From contig NZ_BAAAFC010000003.1 in the NCBI RefSeq assembly GCF_039523335.1, forward strand, positions 123,926 to 187,925: DNA of 64,000 bases. The letters run 5' to 3'. This document shows, in pieces, positions 7,805 to 15,943 of the stretch (within the stretch, counting starts at the first letter, position 1; each line of letters starts with the position of its first letter). This DNA comes from Marinobacter szutsaonensis. Lineage in GTDB: Bacteria > Pseudomonadota > Gammaproteobacteria > Pseudomonadales > Oleiphilaceae. The position numbers and the translations under genes are program-made. The notes beneath the pieces were generated by a model. The model was not told the origin of the DNA. It saw only the letters and a program-made list of their open reading frames with translations, and did not search any database.

Positions 7805-10800
7805 TCACCGCTCACGCCAATAAACAATCCGGTCATTCCCCCGAAACACCCCAAACGTCGCCGTCGCCGAGGGATCTTCCAGGGCGCCATCCTGATTCCA
7901 GTCGCCCTCGAGCCAGATGGGCATGTCCCAAATCAGAGTATCAGTGCCGCGATCCCCGTTAGGCTCCAGAACCAGCGGCCCGCCAACGCCGGCGGCCAGA
8001 CTGCCTGAACCGGCAACCAGAGAATGATAGGCCTGGGGATCGGTGATATTGGCGGTGCTCCAGGGGGTACAGCTATCATCGGTGTTTGTCACAAACCCTG
8101 AACCATTCCAGTACTCCGCGGAAAACGGCATCAGTAACTCATCCACATTTTCGGGGCCGTAGACGTTTTCGATTTGCAGGCGGCCGTAGCGGATTTCACC
8201 TGAAGATGTTGGCATAAACACCGAAGGAGCTGGAGCTGTTACCAGCGCAGGTGGCAACCAGGACACGCCATCGGCATCGGCGACACCGGAAATCCCGAAA
8301 GAGAGGCTCGGACTGAAAGGGGCAATAGCCGAATCGACCGTCTTTATGTAGCGAAACTGATCCACGGCGGAGTAACGATAGAAAATCGGCTCACCATCGG
8401 TTCGAGGCTCGATCTCTCCCAGATCCATGTTCACCTGCAAAGGCACAGGCACCCCGCCACTGCCTGACAAAATCGCTACGTCATCCCCCACCGGCCAGCT
8501 TCGCACAAAACCATCCGCCGCCAGCTTCATGAAGTTACCCACCAGATAGTTTTCGGTAACCTCCCCTCCTGCGGCACGGGGAGTGACCTTCAAGCGCGGA
8601 GTCACCAACCACCCGAAATCCTGACCGGTGTATGTGAAATCATTCGTTCCTGCCGTACATGCCGCTTCCATCGCGCCTTCATCGAGTAACTCGAGGTCTA
8701 ATCGTGAAGGTATGAAACGTCCTACCGGCCCCGAGGGATGAACCATTTTCAGGGTACGCGCAACTCCGGCGCCCAGGTAGGCATCGTCGGTAATGGTGCC
8801 GGAAAGGGCGATTATGCCGACCTCGGGAAACGAAAAATCCGCCGCCGACGCCATACCACCCGCAAATGCCGCCAATGGATTGGAGCCCCCAACCAAACCC
8901 GGGGTATTGCCAGGCGTTGGCGCAACGAGATCGGCTTGAACGGTCACTGCCTCGCCCTCCTGACCAAATGCGAGTGCCTTGGTGTTATCCCAGATATCCG
9001 CACCGAGGTCCGCCTGGCCGTCACCGTCGGTGTCATCCAGTGCATCGTAAAGAACCCCCTTGGCCTCGACGGTGAAGGCCTCGCCCGCTGCCTTGAATCG
9101 AGGGCCATTGGCATCCGTCGCGCCCGGATTATCGGGAACCCGGATGGCTATGCCAAATGGCCGGGCCGTCCAGGGCGCACCTGCGGAAGTTGAGGGAATC
9201 GGGATTGGCGAGCCATCCAGAGCTTTGGCATAGCCGCTGATACCATCGAGAAGCCGGAGGGTATAATGGCCAACATCCGGTGCCAGCAGACTGAATGTTC
9301 CGGAACCGCCGCTGAACGTAACCTCTAACGTTTCCGCACCGGCAACATCGGGTACCTGGTCCAGCGCGCTCGCCGAAGAAATAGAAGGAGCCAGACCGGA
9401 CGGATCCGAAGGCGTACGATCAAGCCATGCCTGAAGGGCGTAGGTGCCCTCATAGTCCCCTGCTATGGAACAGTCGCCGGTATCATCACGCTTGAGTAGA
9501 TCTACGCGATACTGGTGGCGGCGTCCCGCTATCAGGTCATCGCCCAGATCATCCTCAGAGGTAATACGCAGCACATTCTCGAGAAACTCAATGGTATTAC
9601 TTGTACCAGCAACCCCAAGCGCCTCATCACGAACGGTCACTGTCAGGATATCCGCGTGGGTATTCGATAACAGAAGACTGACCTGGCCTCCGTCTCCGGC
9701 AACAAAATTGTAGAACCCATTGCCATCATCGCTGCTGTCGGGATCGGGAGCCAACGTCCCCTGACCGTCACCCCGATTCCAGGTACCGTGACCCGATGAC
9801 GTTGACAGTCGGACGGTCCCGTCATAGCCGGTCATCACGTTGCCATTGCCATTGATTGCACTCACCGTCACAGAATGAGGAGCACAGACACTGGCAGCGG
9901 CATCAGCAACAATCTCGAAACCGGCCAGCGTAGTGGCGGGATTTAGCGGACTGATTTCACCGATGCCGATTTGTGAAAGAAAGGTTCCTCCGAAGGTCTC
10001 ACCAGCAGCCAAAGGTGGCACACCGAGAGCAAGGTAGAAGCTTTCCGCAACGGTTTCGGGCGTTCCGCCCGTGTCAACGGGCAAATTCTTGCTGGTTTCT
10101 CCGGCTGCGAAGACCAAAACGCCCGAAACAGCCGTGTAATCGGAGGGCGTCACTGCCGAGCCATTGCGTGTCTCATAGGCAATTTCCAGAGGATCGGAAG
10201 GTGCGGTACTCAGGCTGATTGTAAAAACAGCCGGACTGCCTCTCGATACAACCGGATTATTGATTGAAATCTGCGGCAGATTAACGGTGTCACCACCATC
10301 GTTAGTATCTCCGGAAGTCGAATCTCCGCCGGATTTACCGGGATCGAGATTCCAGTCTCCGGCACCATCGGGCTTACGCATGGTCAGTTTGCCGGAGTTA
10401 CCACCTCCAGCATCAATCACCGATCGTATTTCGCAGGTATCATCTTCAAGGGTAGACACATCAGCGACTGCACCACTGTCGGCAAGGTCCACAACTCGAA
10501 GATAATCGATGGTATCGCCGTTACCGTCACTCAGCCGTATTTCAATGCCGCGCAAGTCAACGTTCGTGCCGCCAAGATCCGAGCTATCCATGACCAACCA
10601 GGGAAAGGTACTGTCACTAGCCAGATCAAGGCCCCGTTCCCCGCTGCACTGAATGGTAGGATTTTGTTTACCGTCAGAACTACAAAAACTCAGGGTCCAA
10701 TTATCATACACGCTCGCATCGATAGCAGAGCTGAGCACTTTGACCTCGATAAAGTTCTCGGTATCAGAGACCTCATTGATCACCGCAAGACCCGCATAAT

Positions 10801-10867
10801 CGTCGGAGCACTCAGCCCAAAGCAACTGGCTGAACACGAGCATGCCTAGAGCAAACAAACGCCTCAT
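7805..10867 (-). CDS. mshQ: MSHA pilus protein MshQ (DUF6701), putative tip adhesin
   Basis: 1020 residues. The signal peptide is MRRLFALGMLVFSQLLWA. Residues about 20-165 resemble a lamin-tail-like beta domain (VINEVSDTENFIEVKVL). A Gly/Ser/Asp linker follows, then a Calx-beta-like domain (about 195-300, with SRGSPAVFTISLS and DYTAVSGVLVFAAGET). The remainder is the DUF6701/MshQ region, ending in ATFGVFRGNDRIVYWRER, which is typical of MshQ C-termini. Cysteines are sparse. It is the last gene of the locus, and its ATG overlaps the mshP stop (ATGA). MshQ is required in the MSHA cluster but its exact role is not settled; size, export signal and repeated beta domains suggest a surface adhesin. 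Convergent with glnG. Confidence 0.88.
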   Translation of the reverse strand: MRRLFALGMLVFSQLLWAECSDDYAGLAVINEVSDTENFIEVKVLSSAIDASVYDNWTLSFCSSDGKQNPTIQCSGERGLDLASDSTFPWLVMDSSDLGGTNVDLRGIEIRLSDGNGDTIDYLRVVDLADSGAVADVSTLEDDTCEIRSVIDAGGGNSGKLTMRKPDGAGDWNLDPGKSGGDSTSGDTNDGGDTVNLPQISINNPVVSRGSPAVFTISLSTAPSDPLEIAYETRNGSAVTPSDYTAVSGVLVFAAGETSKNLPVDTGGTPETVAESFYLALGVPPLAAGETFGGTFLSQIGIGEISPLNPATTLAGFEIVADAAASVCAPHSVTVSAINGNGNVMTGYDGTVRLSTSSGHGTWNRGDGQGTLAPDPDSSDDGNGFYNFVAGDGGQVSLLLSNTHADILTVTVRDEALGVAGTSNTIEFLENVLRITSEDDLGDDLIAGRRHQYRVDLLKRDDTGDCSIAGDYEGTYALQAWLDRTPSDPSGLAPSISSASALDQVPDVAGAETLEVTFSGGSGTFSLLAPDVGHYTLRLLDGISGYAKALDGSPIPIPSTSAGAPWTARPFGIAIRVPDNPGATDANGPRFKAAGEAFTVEAKGVLYDALDDTDGDGQADLGADIWDNTKALAFGQEGEAVTVQADLVAPTPGNTPGLVGGSNPLAAFAGGMASAADFSFPEVGIIALSGTITDDAYLGAGVARTLKMVHPSGPVGRFIPSRLDLELLDEGAMEAACTAGTNDFTYTGQDFGWLVTPRLKVTPRAAGGEVTENYLVGNFMKLAADGFVRSWPVGDDVAILSGSGGVPVPLQVNMDLGEIEPRTDGEPIFYRYSAVDQFRYIKTVDSAIAPFSPSLSFGISGVADADGVSWLPPALVTAPAPSVFMPTSSGEIRYGRLQIENVYGPENVDELLMPFSAEYWNGSGFVTNTDDSCTPWSTANITDPQAYHSLVAGSGSLAAGVGGPLVLEPNGDRGTDTLIWDMPIWLEGDWNQDGALEDPSATATFGVFRGNDRIVYWRER

Positions 10868-11295
10868 CGAACCCGAACCTCCACAACCCGCCGGGCCGAC
10901 TCACTTCCCGCTCCGCAGATTCCCGTGCTCTCAAGCGTGAAAACGCGATCACCCCCACTCCCCGGTATTGAAAGCGGAGCAGTAGCATTACATTGGACCT
11001 CAGCGCGACATTCCCTTAACGCATTGACCGAGAAGTTTACCGAAGCCGAAACCGTCGCACAGTCTCCACCGCCGAGCACCTCCGCTACCGCCAGCTGTGC
11101 TCCACTCTCTGAGGCATAAAAAGCTCGCTGAGATTGAACCTGCAAACTCACGGACTGCCCGGTAGCCTGCTGAAGCTGGGCCATACCAACAACCAGCAGT
11201 GCCAGCACGGTGATGACGAACAAGGCAATCGGCAGACCAATGCCTTTCTGCCTGCAGATCGTTGGAGGTGGATTGAAGCGCAAATCAAGGCACAT
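10864..11295 (-). CDS. mshP: MSHA biogenesis protein MshP, prepilin-like
   Basis: 143 residues. The N-terminus has a positively charged leader and QKGIGLPIALFVITVLALLVVGMAQ, a prepilin-like hydrophobic helix at about 17-40. The position corresponding to Glu5 of mature pilins is not Glu (G|IGLPIA), as in tip-type pseudopilins such as GspK. The globular domain has paired cysteines (CATVSA, CRAEVQC, GICGAGS). The ATG at 11295 overlaps the end of mshO by 11 nt. Its position between mshO and mshQ matches the Vibrio MSHA order. The role is inferred as a minor component near the fibre tip. Confidence 0.85.
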   Translation of the reverse strand: MCLDLRFNPPPTICRQKGIGLPIALFVITVLALLVVGMAQLQQATGQSVSLQVQSQRAFYASESGAQLAVAEVLGGGDCATVSASVNFSVNALRECRAEVQCNATAPLSIPGSGGDRVFTLESTGICGAGSESARRVVEVRVR

Positions 11296-12067
11296 TCCGG
11301 ATCTGCACCTCCTGGCTTACTGACGTGGTCTCGCCACTTCGGGGGTCTTCGAGGATAAAGGAAAAATTCACCAGGGCGCCTCGCTGGAGCGTGGGCGGAC
11401 TGAAGGCAAAATTCACGGTGCCGGTCAGATTTGCGGCCAGCACTTCGCGGGTTCCACCGATCGGGGGTATCGGCTGAGCAGAGCTCCTCCCGTAATCACT
11501 GTATCGGTAGAGAAACCTTCCACTCTGACAATAACTAACAGGCGAACCCACCACAAACAGGCGTCGCTGGGGCGAGCGCTGGCTGAACCGATGGGCCGCA
11601 GAGAGATCAATGACAGCTGGCGAGACACTGTTGTCGATACCGGTGATCAAAGGGCTCACAGGGCCAGGATTGCCGGTATCGTAGAGATCACTGACCGTTG
11701 TGGAGCCGTAGCCATAGATCAGCACACGGGCCTCCCCCAGCGGCGGGGTATTGGCGAAGGGCGCGACTTCGATCTCATCAAAGCCAGGTCCTCGGGTCAG
11801 GCGGACATAGGGGGTCACCGACAGGACCGGCAGCCACTCGATACAGGCCCCCGATATGCGAACTGAGATGGGAAACGCCTGCCGTAATTCCCGGGATATC
11901 TGTTCACTAACCACCACACCCTGCAGAGCACGCTGCTGCCGGGCGCCGACATCGAGGGCCCCCTGCGTCGACAGTGTGACGAACTGGACCGAGATTGTAG
12001 CGATGATCGCCAACAGAACAATCACCATCACCAGTTCAACGAGGGTAAAACCGGCTGACCGTCGCAT
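11285..12067 (-). CDS. mshO: MSHA minor prepilin MshO
   Basis: 260 residues. MRRSAG|FTLVELVMVIVLLAI carries a class III prepilin signal with cleavage after Gly6, N-methylatable Phe+1 and Glu+5. A C-terminal beta-rich domain with a few cysteines (SGACIEW, VSYCQSG) follows. Such minor pilins act in initiation of the fibre. It abuts mshD upstream (stop and start share one base) and overlaps mshP by 11 nt, so the minor pilin genes are one translationally coupled operon. Confidence 0.88.
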   Translation of the reverse strand: MRRSAGFTLVELVMVIVLLAIIATISVQFVTLSTQGALDVGARQQRALQGVVVSEQISRELRQAFPISVRISGACIEWLPVLSVTPYVRLTRGPGFDEIEVAPFANTPPLGEARVLIYGYGSTTVSDLYDTGNPGPVSPLITGIDNSVSPAVIDLSAAHRFSQRSPQRRLFVVGSPVSYCQSGRFLYRYSDYGRSSAQPIPPIGGTREVLAANLTGTVNFAFSPPTLQRGALVNFSFILEDPRSGETTSVSQEVQIRNVP

Positions 12068-12564
12068 CAGAAATTCGCCCGGTAGGCGGTGAACAGCCAG
12101 TTCTGGCCGGAGGGATCGGTGACAGTGATGTCGACGCGTTTGGCATCCTCATTGGCAACACCGACCTCGGAACCGGCGCAGGCAACGGTCACACTGACCG
12201 AGAAACTGCCATAGCCGGAGAGATCATTTCCTTCCCCGTCCTGGGGCGGTGAATCCGCCAAACCATCGTAGTCATCGGCGTCATCAAAGGCTGACCGGGT
12301 CTCGCCATCGGGCCCCGCGGTAGCGCAATCCACATCACCCGACGCCACTTTGCCGCCACCCACCGGCGTCGATTCGTCATAGTAGCGGGTCAGGATCTCA
12401 TCCATGTACAACTGAGAGAGGGTCACGGCTCGAGTCTGGTCGAGCGGGTCAGCGCTCCGGCCACTAATCACCGCAAAAGCACCGACCACACCAGCGATGG
12501 CAACGCCGAGCACCACGATGGTGATGATCAGCTCAACCAGGGTTACACCGGACTGCCGCTTCAC
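12067..12564 (-). CDS. mshD: MSHA minor prepilin MshD
   Basis: 165 residues from the GTG at 12564. This start is preferred because it overlaps the mshC stop as GTGA, has GGGAG 7 bp upstream and gives a short leader VKRQSG|VTLVELIITIVVLG. A longer frame starts at 12606 but would overlap mshC by 46 bp. Cleavage after Gly6 leaves Val at +1 instead of the usual Phe, with Glu+5 kept. The C-terminal domain contains the spaced acidic stretch DDADDYDGLADSPPQDGEG. Minor pilin role is by family and position. Confidence 0.85.
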   Translation of the reverse strand: MKRQSGVTLVELIITIVVLGVAIAGVVGAFAVISGRSADPLDQTRAVTLSQLYMDEILTRYYDESTPVGGGKVASGDVDCATAGPDGETRSAFDDADDYDGLADSPPQDGEGNDLSGYGSFSVSVTVACAGSEVGVANEDAKRVDITVTDPSGQNWLFTAYRANF

Positions 12565-13037
12565 TGGCAGGCTCCCTGATAGACCGAGCCCAGGGCACTC
12601 AGGCACAGATCGAACTGGCTGGAGCCGGTAATGCGGATATCGATGTCTTGACGGGCTACCGGAGCTGCGATACGACCCAGTCCGTCAAACGAAACGGTGA
12701 GTCCTGTTGCAGGAATCACCGAATAGGTGCCCCCACTAAGCCGGTAACTCATTGAGGCACCGTCCCGGGTCAGGGTGAAGGTATCACCAGCAGCGTCGAA
12801 TTGGAGCTCGTCAAATGACTGGCGGATGACCACATTTTTGGCAGAACTCCCCGCCAGCGCTGCCTGTTGGGCAAGCAGCGTGACGGAGGAGAGTTGGTGG
12901 GTGGCCAGTAGAGGGGAGAAGGCTGAGCGGCTGGTAAGCAGCCCGATACCCAGTGCGGAGAGCACTCCTATCAGGATAATCACCATAACCAACTCTACTA
13001 GTGTGAAACCAGTCGATTTCTTCTTGCTGGCTCCCAT
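12561..13037 (-). CDS. mshC: MSHA minor prepilin MshC
   Basis: 158 residues. MGASKKKSTG|FTLVELVMVIILIGVLSALG shows a basic leader, Gly-1, Phe+1 and Glu+5, then the hydrophobic assembly helix. Two C-terminal cysteines (FDLCLSALGSVYQGACQ) can form a disulfide. It is a GspH/FimT-like minor pilin located directly after mshA, as in Vibrio and Shewanella MSHA loci. Its stop overlaps the mshD GTG. Confidence 0.87.
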   Translation of the reverse strand: MGASKKKSTGFTLVELVMVIILIGVLSALGIGLLTSRSAFSPLLATHQLSSVTLLAQQAALAGSSAKNVVIRQSFDELQFDAAGDTFTLTRDGASMSYRLSGGTYSVIPATGLTVSFDGLGRIAAPVARQDIDIRITGSSQFDLCLSALGSVYQGACQ

Positions 13038-13069
13038 ATGCGTCGTAAGCTCAATTTTCGTATAAAAGT

Positions 13070-13585
13070 TTATCCGTTACAGCCGGAGGCATCGACTGTA
13101 ATCGCACGGGGGGCAGTCTCATCTGTGCCTGTTGTAGTTGGATCATCAGCTGTTGCTGCGGTGTAAGTTACACGGCAGTTCGGGGTCCCAGCGGTACCAT
13201 CGTCCGGTGCAAGGGAGTAAGTGATAGAGTCGCCACCATTTGTGCCCCCACCAGTGGCTTGAAAGTCGCTACTTACTTGAGCTGCGGCACCAATACCATC
13301 GGCATTAGCGGTGGGGTATCCTGCAACCATTGTGATGGATGCCCCCTCAAGGGTCACAGGAGCAGCGGCCAAGCCATTATCAGCAGCTTGCCGCGCGTGT
13401 GCTATGGAAGCTGCAGAGCGCATGGCTCCAGCAAGACCGTTTACCGATGAAGTACGAGCCTCACCACCAAAATCCGCAAACCGCGGCAAAGCAAACGCGG
13501 CCAGAATTCCCAGAATCACAATCACCATCACCAGCTCGATGAGGGTGAAACCTTTCTCTTTCCTGCTCGGAATCATGTCTTTCAT
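13070..13585 (-). CDS. mshA: MSHA major pilin subunit MshA
   Basis: 171 residues. MKDMIPSRKEKG|FTLIELVMVIVILGILAAFALPRF is a full class III prepilin signal (Phe+1, Glu+5). The sequence after the helix (VNGLAGAMRSAASIAHARQAADNG, and TMVAGYPTA) resembles MshA pilins. Two cysteines (NCRVTY and ASGCNG at the C-terminus) form the predicted D-loop disulfide. It is inferred to be the main fibre subunit, polymerised by MshE/MshG and exported through MshL. An alternative in-frame ATG is 3 codons downstream (MIPSRK). The gene is visibly less GC-rich than the assembly genes, as is common for surface-exposed pilins. Confidence 0.86.
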   Translation of the reverse strand: MKDMIPSRKEKGFTLIELVMVIVILGILAAFALPRFADFGGEARTSSVNGLAGAMRSAASIAHARQAADNGLAAAPVTLEGASITMVAGYPTANADGIGAAAQVSSDFQATGGGTNGGDSITYSLAPDDGTAGTPNCRVTYTAATADDPTTTGTDETAPRAITVDASGCNG

Positions 13586-13618
13586 GTCTCTACTCCGCTT
13601 TTAATGTTATCCAGTAAA

Positions 13619-14128
13619 TCAGTTCAGGTTGGTAGTGACCGAACCTGTATTAGCGTTATAAGTAATTGTCTTGGTAGCTGTGCCATCAAGTTGGTAAGTG
13701 AAAACACACGCAGGCGGGGTTGCAGTCGCGATATAGTCAACATCGGTACCCGAAGCCGCAACGGTCGGCGCATTGGATTGCAGCAGTGCGCTCCAGAGGT
13801 CCGCACAAATGGTGGCGTCTACGTTGTTGGGATCATTGGCTCCACTAATGGAAACCGGCCAACCCTCGGCGCTTACATCCACATTGCCATCACCAAAACC
13901 TGCCACATCGTCCGCAGCGCCTGACAGGCCATTGGTAACCCACTGAGCCTTAGTCAGAGCCACCGCAGCAGACAATGCACCAGCGGTTGCCTTCACATTG
14001 GAGCGATGCGCCTCCTCAGAAAGCTGCGCAAACCGCGGCAATGCAAAAGCCGCCAGAATTGCCAGGATGGCAATGACCACCACTAGCTCAATCAGGGTAA
14101 AACCCCGGTTATTTTGCTGAATGTTCAT
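13619..14128 (-). CDS. mshB: MSHA pilin protein MshB
   Basis: 169 residues from the ATG at 14128, chosen because AAAGGAGC stands 5 bp upstream and it gives a normal leader: MNIQQNNRG|FTLIELVVVIAILAILAAFALPRF. A longer frame from 14422 overlaps mshF and is rejected. Mature residues share the helix of MshA almost exactly, then diverge; two cysteines (ATICADLW and PPACVFTY) are present. The position between mshF and mshA corresponds to mshB. Which of the two adjacent pilins is the more abundant subunit cannot be told from sequence alone. Confidence 0.84.
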   Translation of the reverse strand: MNIQQNNRGFTLIELVVVIAILAILAAFALPRFAQLSEEAHRSNVKATAGALSAAVALTKAQWVTNGLSGAADDVAGFGDGNVDVSAEGWPVSISGANDPNNVDATICADLWSALLQSNAPTVAASGTDVDYIATATPPACVFTYQLDGTATKTITYNANTGSVTTNLN

Positions 14129-14174
14129 TACAGCTCCTTTGATTGATTTATCACTGAATTTTCTCATATCTGCC

Positions 14175-14192
14175 ATTAACCCCATAGTTAAT
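14175..14192. promoter_or_regulatory. Inverted repeat upstream of mshB
   Basis: ATTAAC (14175-14180) and GTTAAT (14187-14192) are perfect 6-nt inverted arms separated by 6 bp, overlapping the mshF stop codon, about 50-65 bp upstream of the mshB ATG. It is a possible operator or promoter-associated element for the pilin genes. No clear sigma-70 or sigma-54 promoter was recognised beside it. Confidence 0.3.
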
Positions 14193-14712
14193 AAGGCTTT
14201 TGCTGACCAAAATTCACACGATTTAACAGCAGCCCCACCGCCCGGCGTTCGGGAACCTTTGCCAGCCGGGTAAACTCCGTTTCCACCCGCCAGAAAAGCC
14301 ACTCCACCTGTTCCGGGCCGCCATTCAATCCTGGAAACTCCGCCCACCGGGACCGGTACACCAGAACCCGCTCGTCCCGACTGAAACACCAGCTGCCTTT
14401 CCGGTGTTCCACCCCGCTGCAATCACCGCCCCAGTTCATGGGGGCCGACTGCAGCAAGTCCACTGGATTGGTGCCTTGCCAATCCTCCAACCTTCCGCCG
14501 GTCAGCATGACCTCGGCGCCTTTCACCACCAGTGCGCTGCGGAGCTGGTTCAGCATCAGCTGCACACTCTGTCTTTCCGCCTGGGCGGCGGTGCGTTCAA
14601 GGGACATGAGCAGTACGCTGACCGACACACCCAGCAGGCAAAATGCCACCAACCACTGAAACCGGCGGTGGTTGTCCGCCCCGACATAGCCCACGGCGTT
14701 AACCGCAGCCAA
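14188..14712 (-). CDS. mshF: MSHA biogenesis protein MshF
   Basis: 174 residues if translation starts at TTG 14712, which follows the mshG stop; GTG at 14694 is an alternative, so the start is uncertain. One N-terminal membrane segment (FQWLVAFCLLGVSVSVLLMSL, about 18-38) is followed by a periplasmic, partly coiled region (ERTAAQAERQSVQLMLNQLRSAL) and a small globular C-terminus. The layout resembles a prepilin without the cleavage signal. Position between mshG and mshB identifies it as MshF. Its biochemical role is unknown. Confidence 0.75.
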   Translation of the reverse strand: MAAVNAVGYVGADNHRRFQWLVAFCLLGVSVSVLLMSLERTAAQAERQSVQLMLNQLRSALVVKGAEVMLTGGRLEDWQGTNPVDLLQSAPMNWGGDCSGVEHRKGSWCFSRDERVLVYRSRWAEFPGLNGGPEQVEWLFWRVETEFTRLAKVPERRAVGLLLNRVNFGQQKPY

Positions 14713-14713
14713 G

Positions 14714-15943
14714 TCAGCCCCGCCCCATGGCTGCCGAGCCGAGATCCCAGATGGGCAGGAATACGCCCAGCGCCAGGATCAGGACCAGTATGCCCATGGC
14801 CACAATCAGGATCGGCTCGATGGATTCCGCCAGCCGCTTCAGGCCGTAGTCGATGTCTTCGTCATAGAAATCGGCGACGTTGGTGAGCATTTCGTCCACC
14901 GCGCCAGTTTCCTCCCCCACTGCAATCATCTGCAGGATCAGGGGCGTAAACATGTCGCTCTGGCGCGCGGTTCGCAGCAGGCTTTCGCCCCGCTCGATCC
15001 CGGCCCGCATTTCCCGGATGTGCAGTGCAATCCAGGCGTTATCGGTGGCTTCCCCGGTTACGGTCAGGGCATGGTTGACCGGCATTCCGGCAGCCAGCAT
15101 GGACGCGAGGTTTCGGGAGAACCGGCTCAGGGTGATCAGCTCCAGCAGATTGCCAATCACCGGGAGCCTCAACTTGTAGCGATCCCAGGTGATTCGGCCC
15201 TGCTCGGTCTGTTTCCATTGCCTTAAGAGCAGGCCGCCCGAGGCAACCGCAAACAGCACCACGTACCAGTAACCGAGCAAAAAGTTCGAGGTGCCCACCA
15301 GCACCTGGGTCAGGAACGGCAGGTCCGCCCCGAGCTTGTTGAACACCGTGGCGAACTTCGGAATCACCAGGAAATTCACCACCATCAGGGCCGCCAACAG
15401 CGCCACCACTACAAACATCGGGTAGCGCATGGCCTGTTTCAGCCGACGTTTGGTGTCTCGCTCCAGTTCCAGAATGTCGGCCAGACGCTTGAAGGCATCG
15501 TCCAGCCGGCCGGTGTTCTCGCCCACGTGGATCATGGCGACGAACATGTCAGAGAAAACATCCGGATGGGCCTGCATGGCAGCCGCCATGGCGGTGCCGC
15601 CTTCAAGTCTTGCCGTTACATCGTCGAGCACGTCCGCCAGTACCGGTGAGCGCGAGGTCTCGGCCAGCCCGCGCATGGTCCGGATCAGGGGGATGCCCGC
15701 CCGGGTCAGGGAATGCATCTGGCGGCAGAACACGATCAATTCATCCAGGGTCACCTTGCCCCGGAACACCGCCAGCCGGTTGACCCGGTCGGACAGGGAT
15801 CGGGTCTCGGCCTGTTCCCGGATGGTCAGGGGCGTGATGCCCCGGCGCATCAGCTCGGCGGCAGCAGCATCGGCGTTGCCGGCAATCAGTGAGCCCTGCT
15901 TCACGCTGCCATTGGTATCCTTGCCCCGGTAGGAGAACTGCAT
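14714..15943 (-). CDS. mshG: MSHA inner-membrane platform protein MshG (GspF/PilC family)
   Basis: 409 residues, typical for the family. Two T2SSF domains (about 70-195 and 272-395) alternate with hydrophobic segments near 170-195, 220-240 and 375-400. Conserved features include the GTAMAAAMQAHPDVFSDMFVAMIHVGENTGRLD and ALTVTGEATDNAWIALHIREMRAGIERGESL repeats, both with the family GE(N/E)TG turn. It anchors the assembly machine in the inner membrane and couples MshE ATP hydrolysis to pilin extraction. The ATG overlaps the mshE stop by one base. Confidence 0.95.
   Translation of the reverse strand: MQFSYRGKDTNGSVKQGSLIAGNADAAAAELMRRGITPLTIREQAETRSLSDRVNRLAVFRGKVTLDELIVFCRQMHSLTRAGIPLIRTMRGLAETSRSPVLADVLDDVTARLEGGTAMAAAMQAHPDVFSDMFVAMIHVGENTGRLDDAFKRLADILELERDTKRRLKQAMRYPMFVVVALLAALMVVNFLVIPKFATVFNKLGADLPFLTQVLVGTSNFLLGYWYVVLFAVASGGLLLRQWKQTEQGRITWDRYKLRLPVIGNLLELITLSRFSRNLASMLAAGMPVNHALTVTGEATDNAWIALHIREMRAGIERGESLLRTARQSDMFTPLILQMIAVGEETGAVDEMLTNVADFYDEDIDYGLKRLAESIEPILIVAMGILVLILALGVFLPIWDLGSAAMGRG

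Noticed and set aside
12775..13604. Small + strand frames opposite mshC and mshA
   Set aside because: They are antisense to well-supported prepilin genes and have no ribosome-binding site or family features.
14129..14422. Long N-terminal extension of the mshB pilin
   Set aside because: It overlaps mshF; a normal prepilin leader with a good ribosome-binding site starts at 14128.
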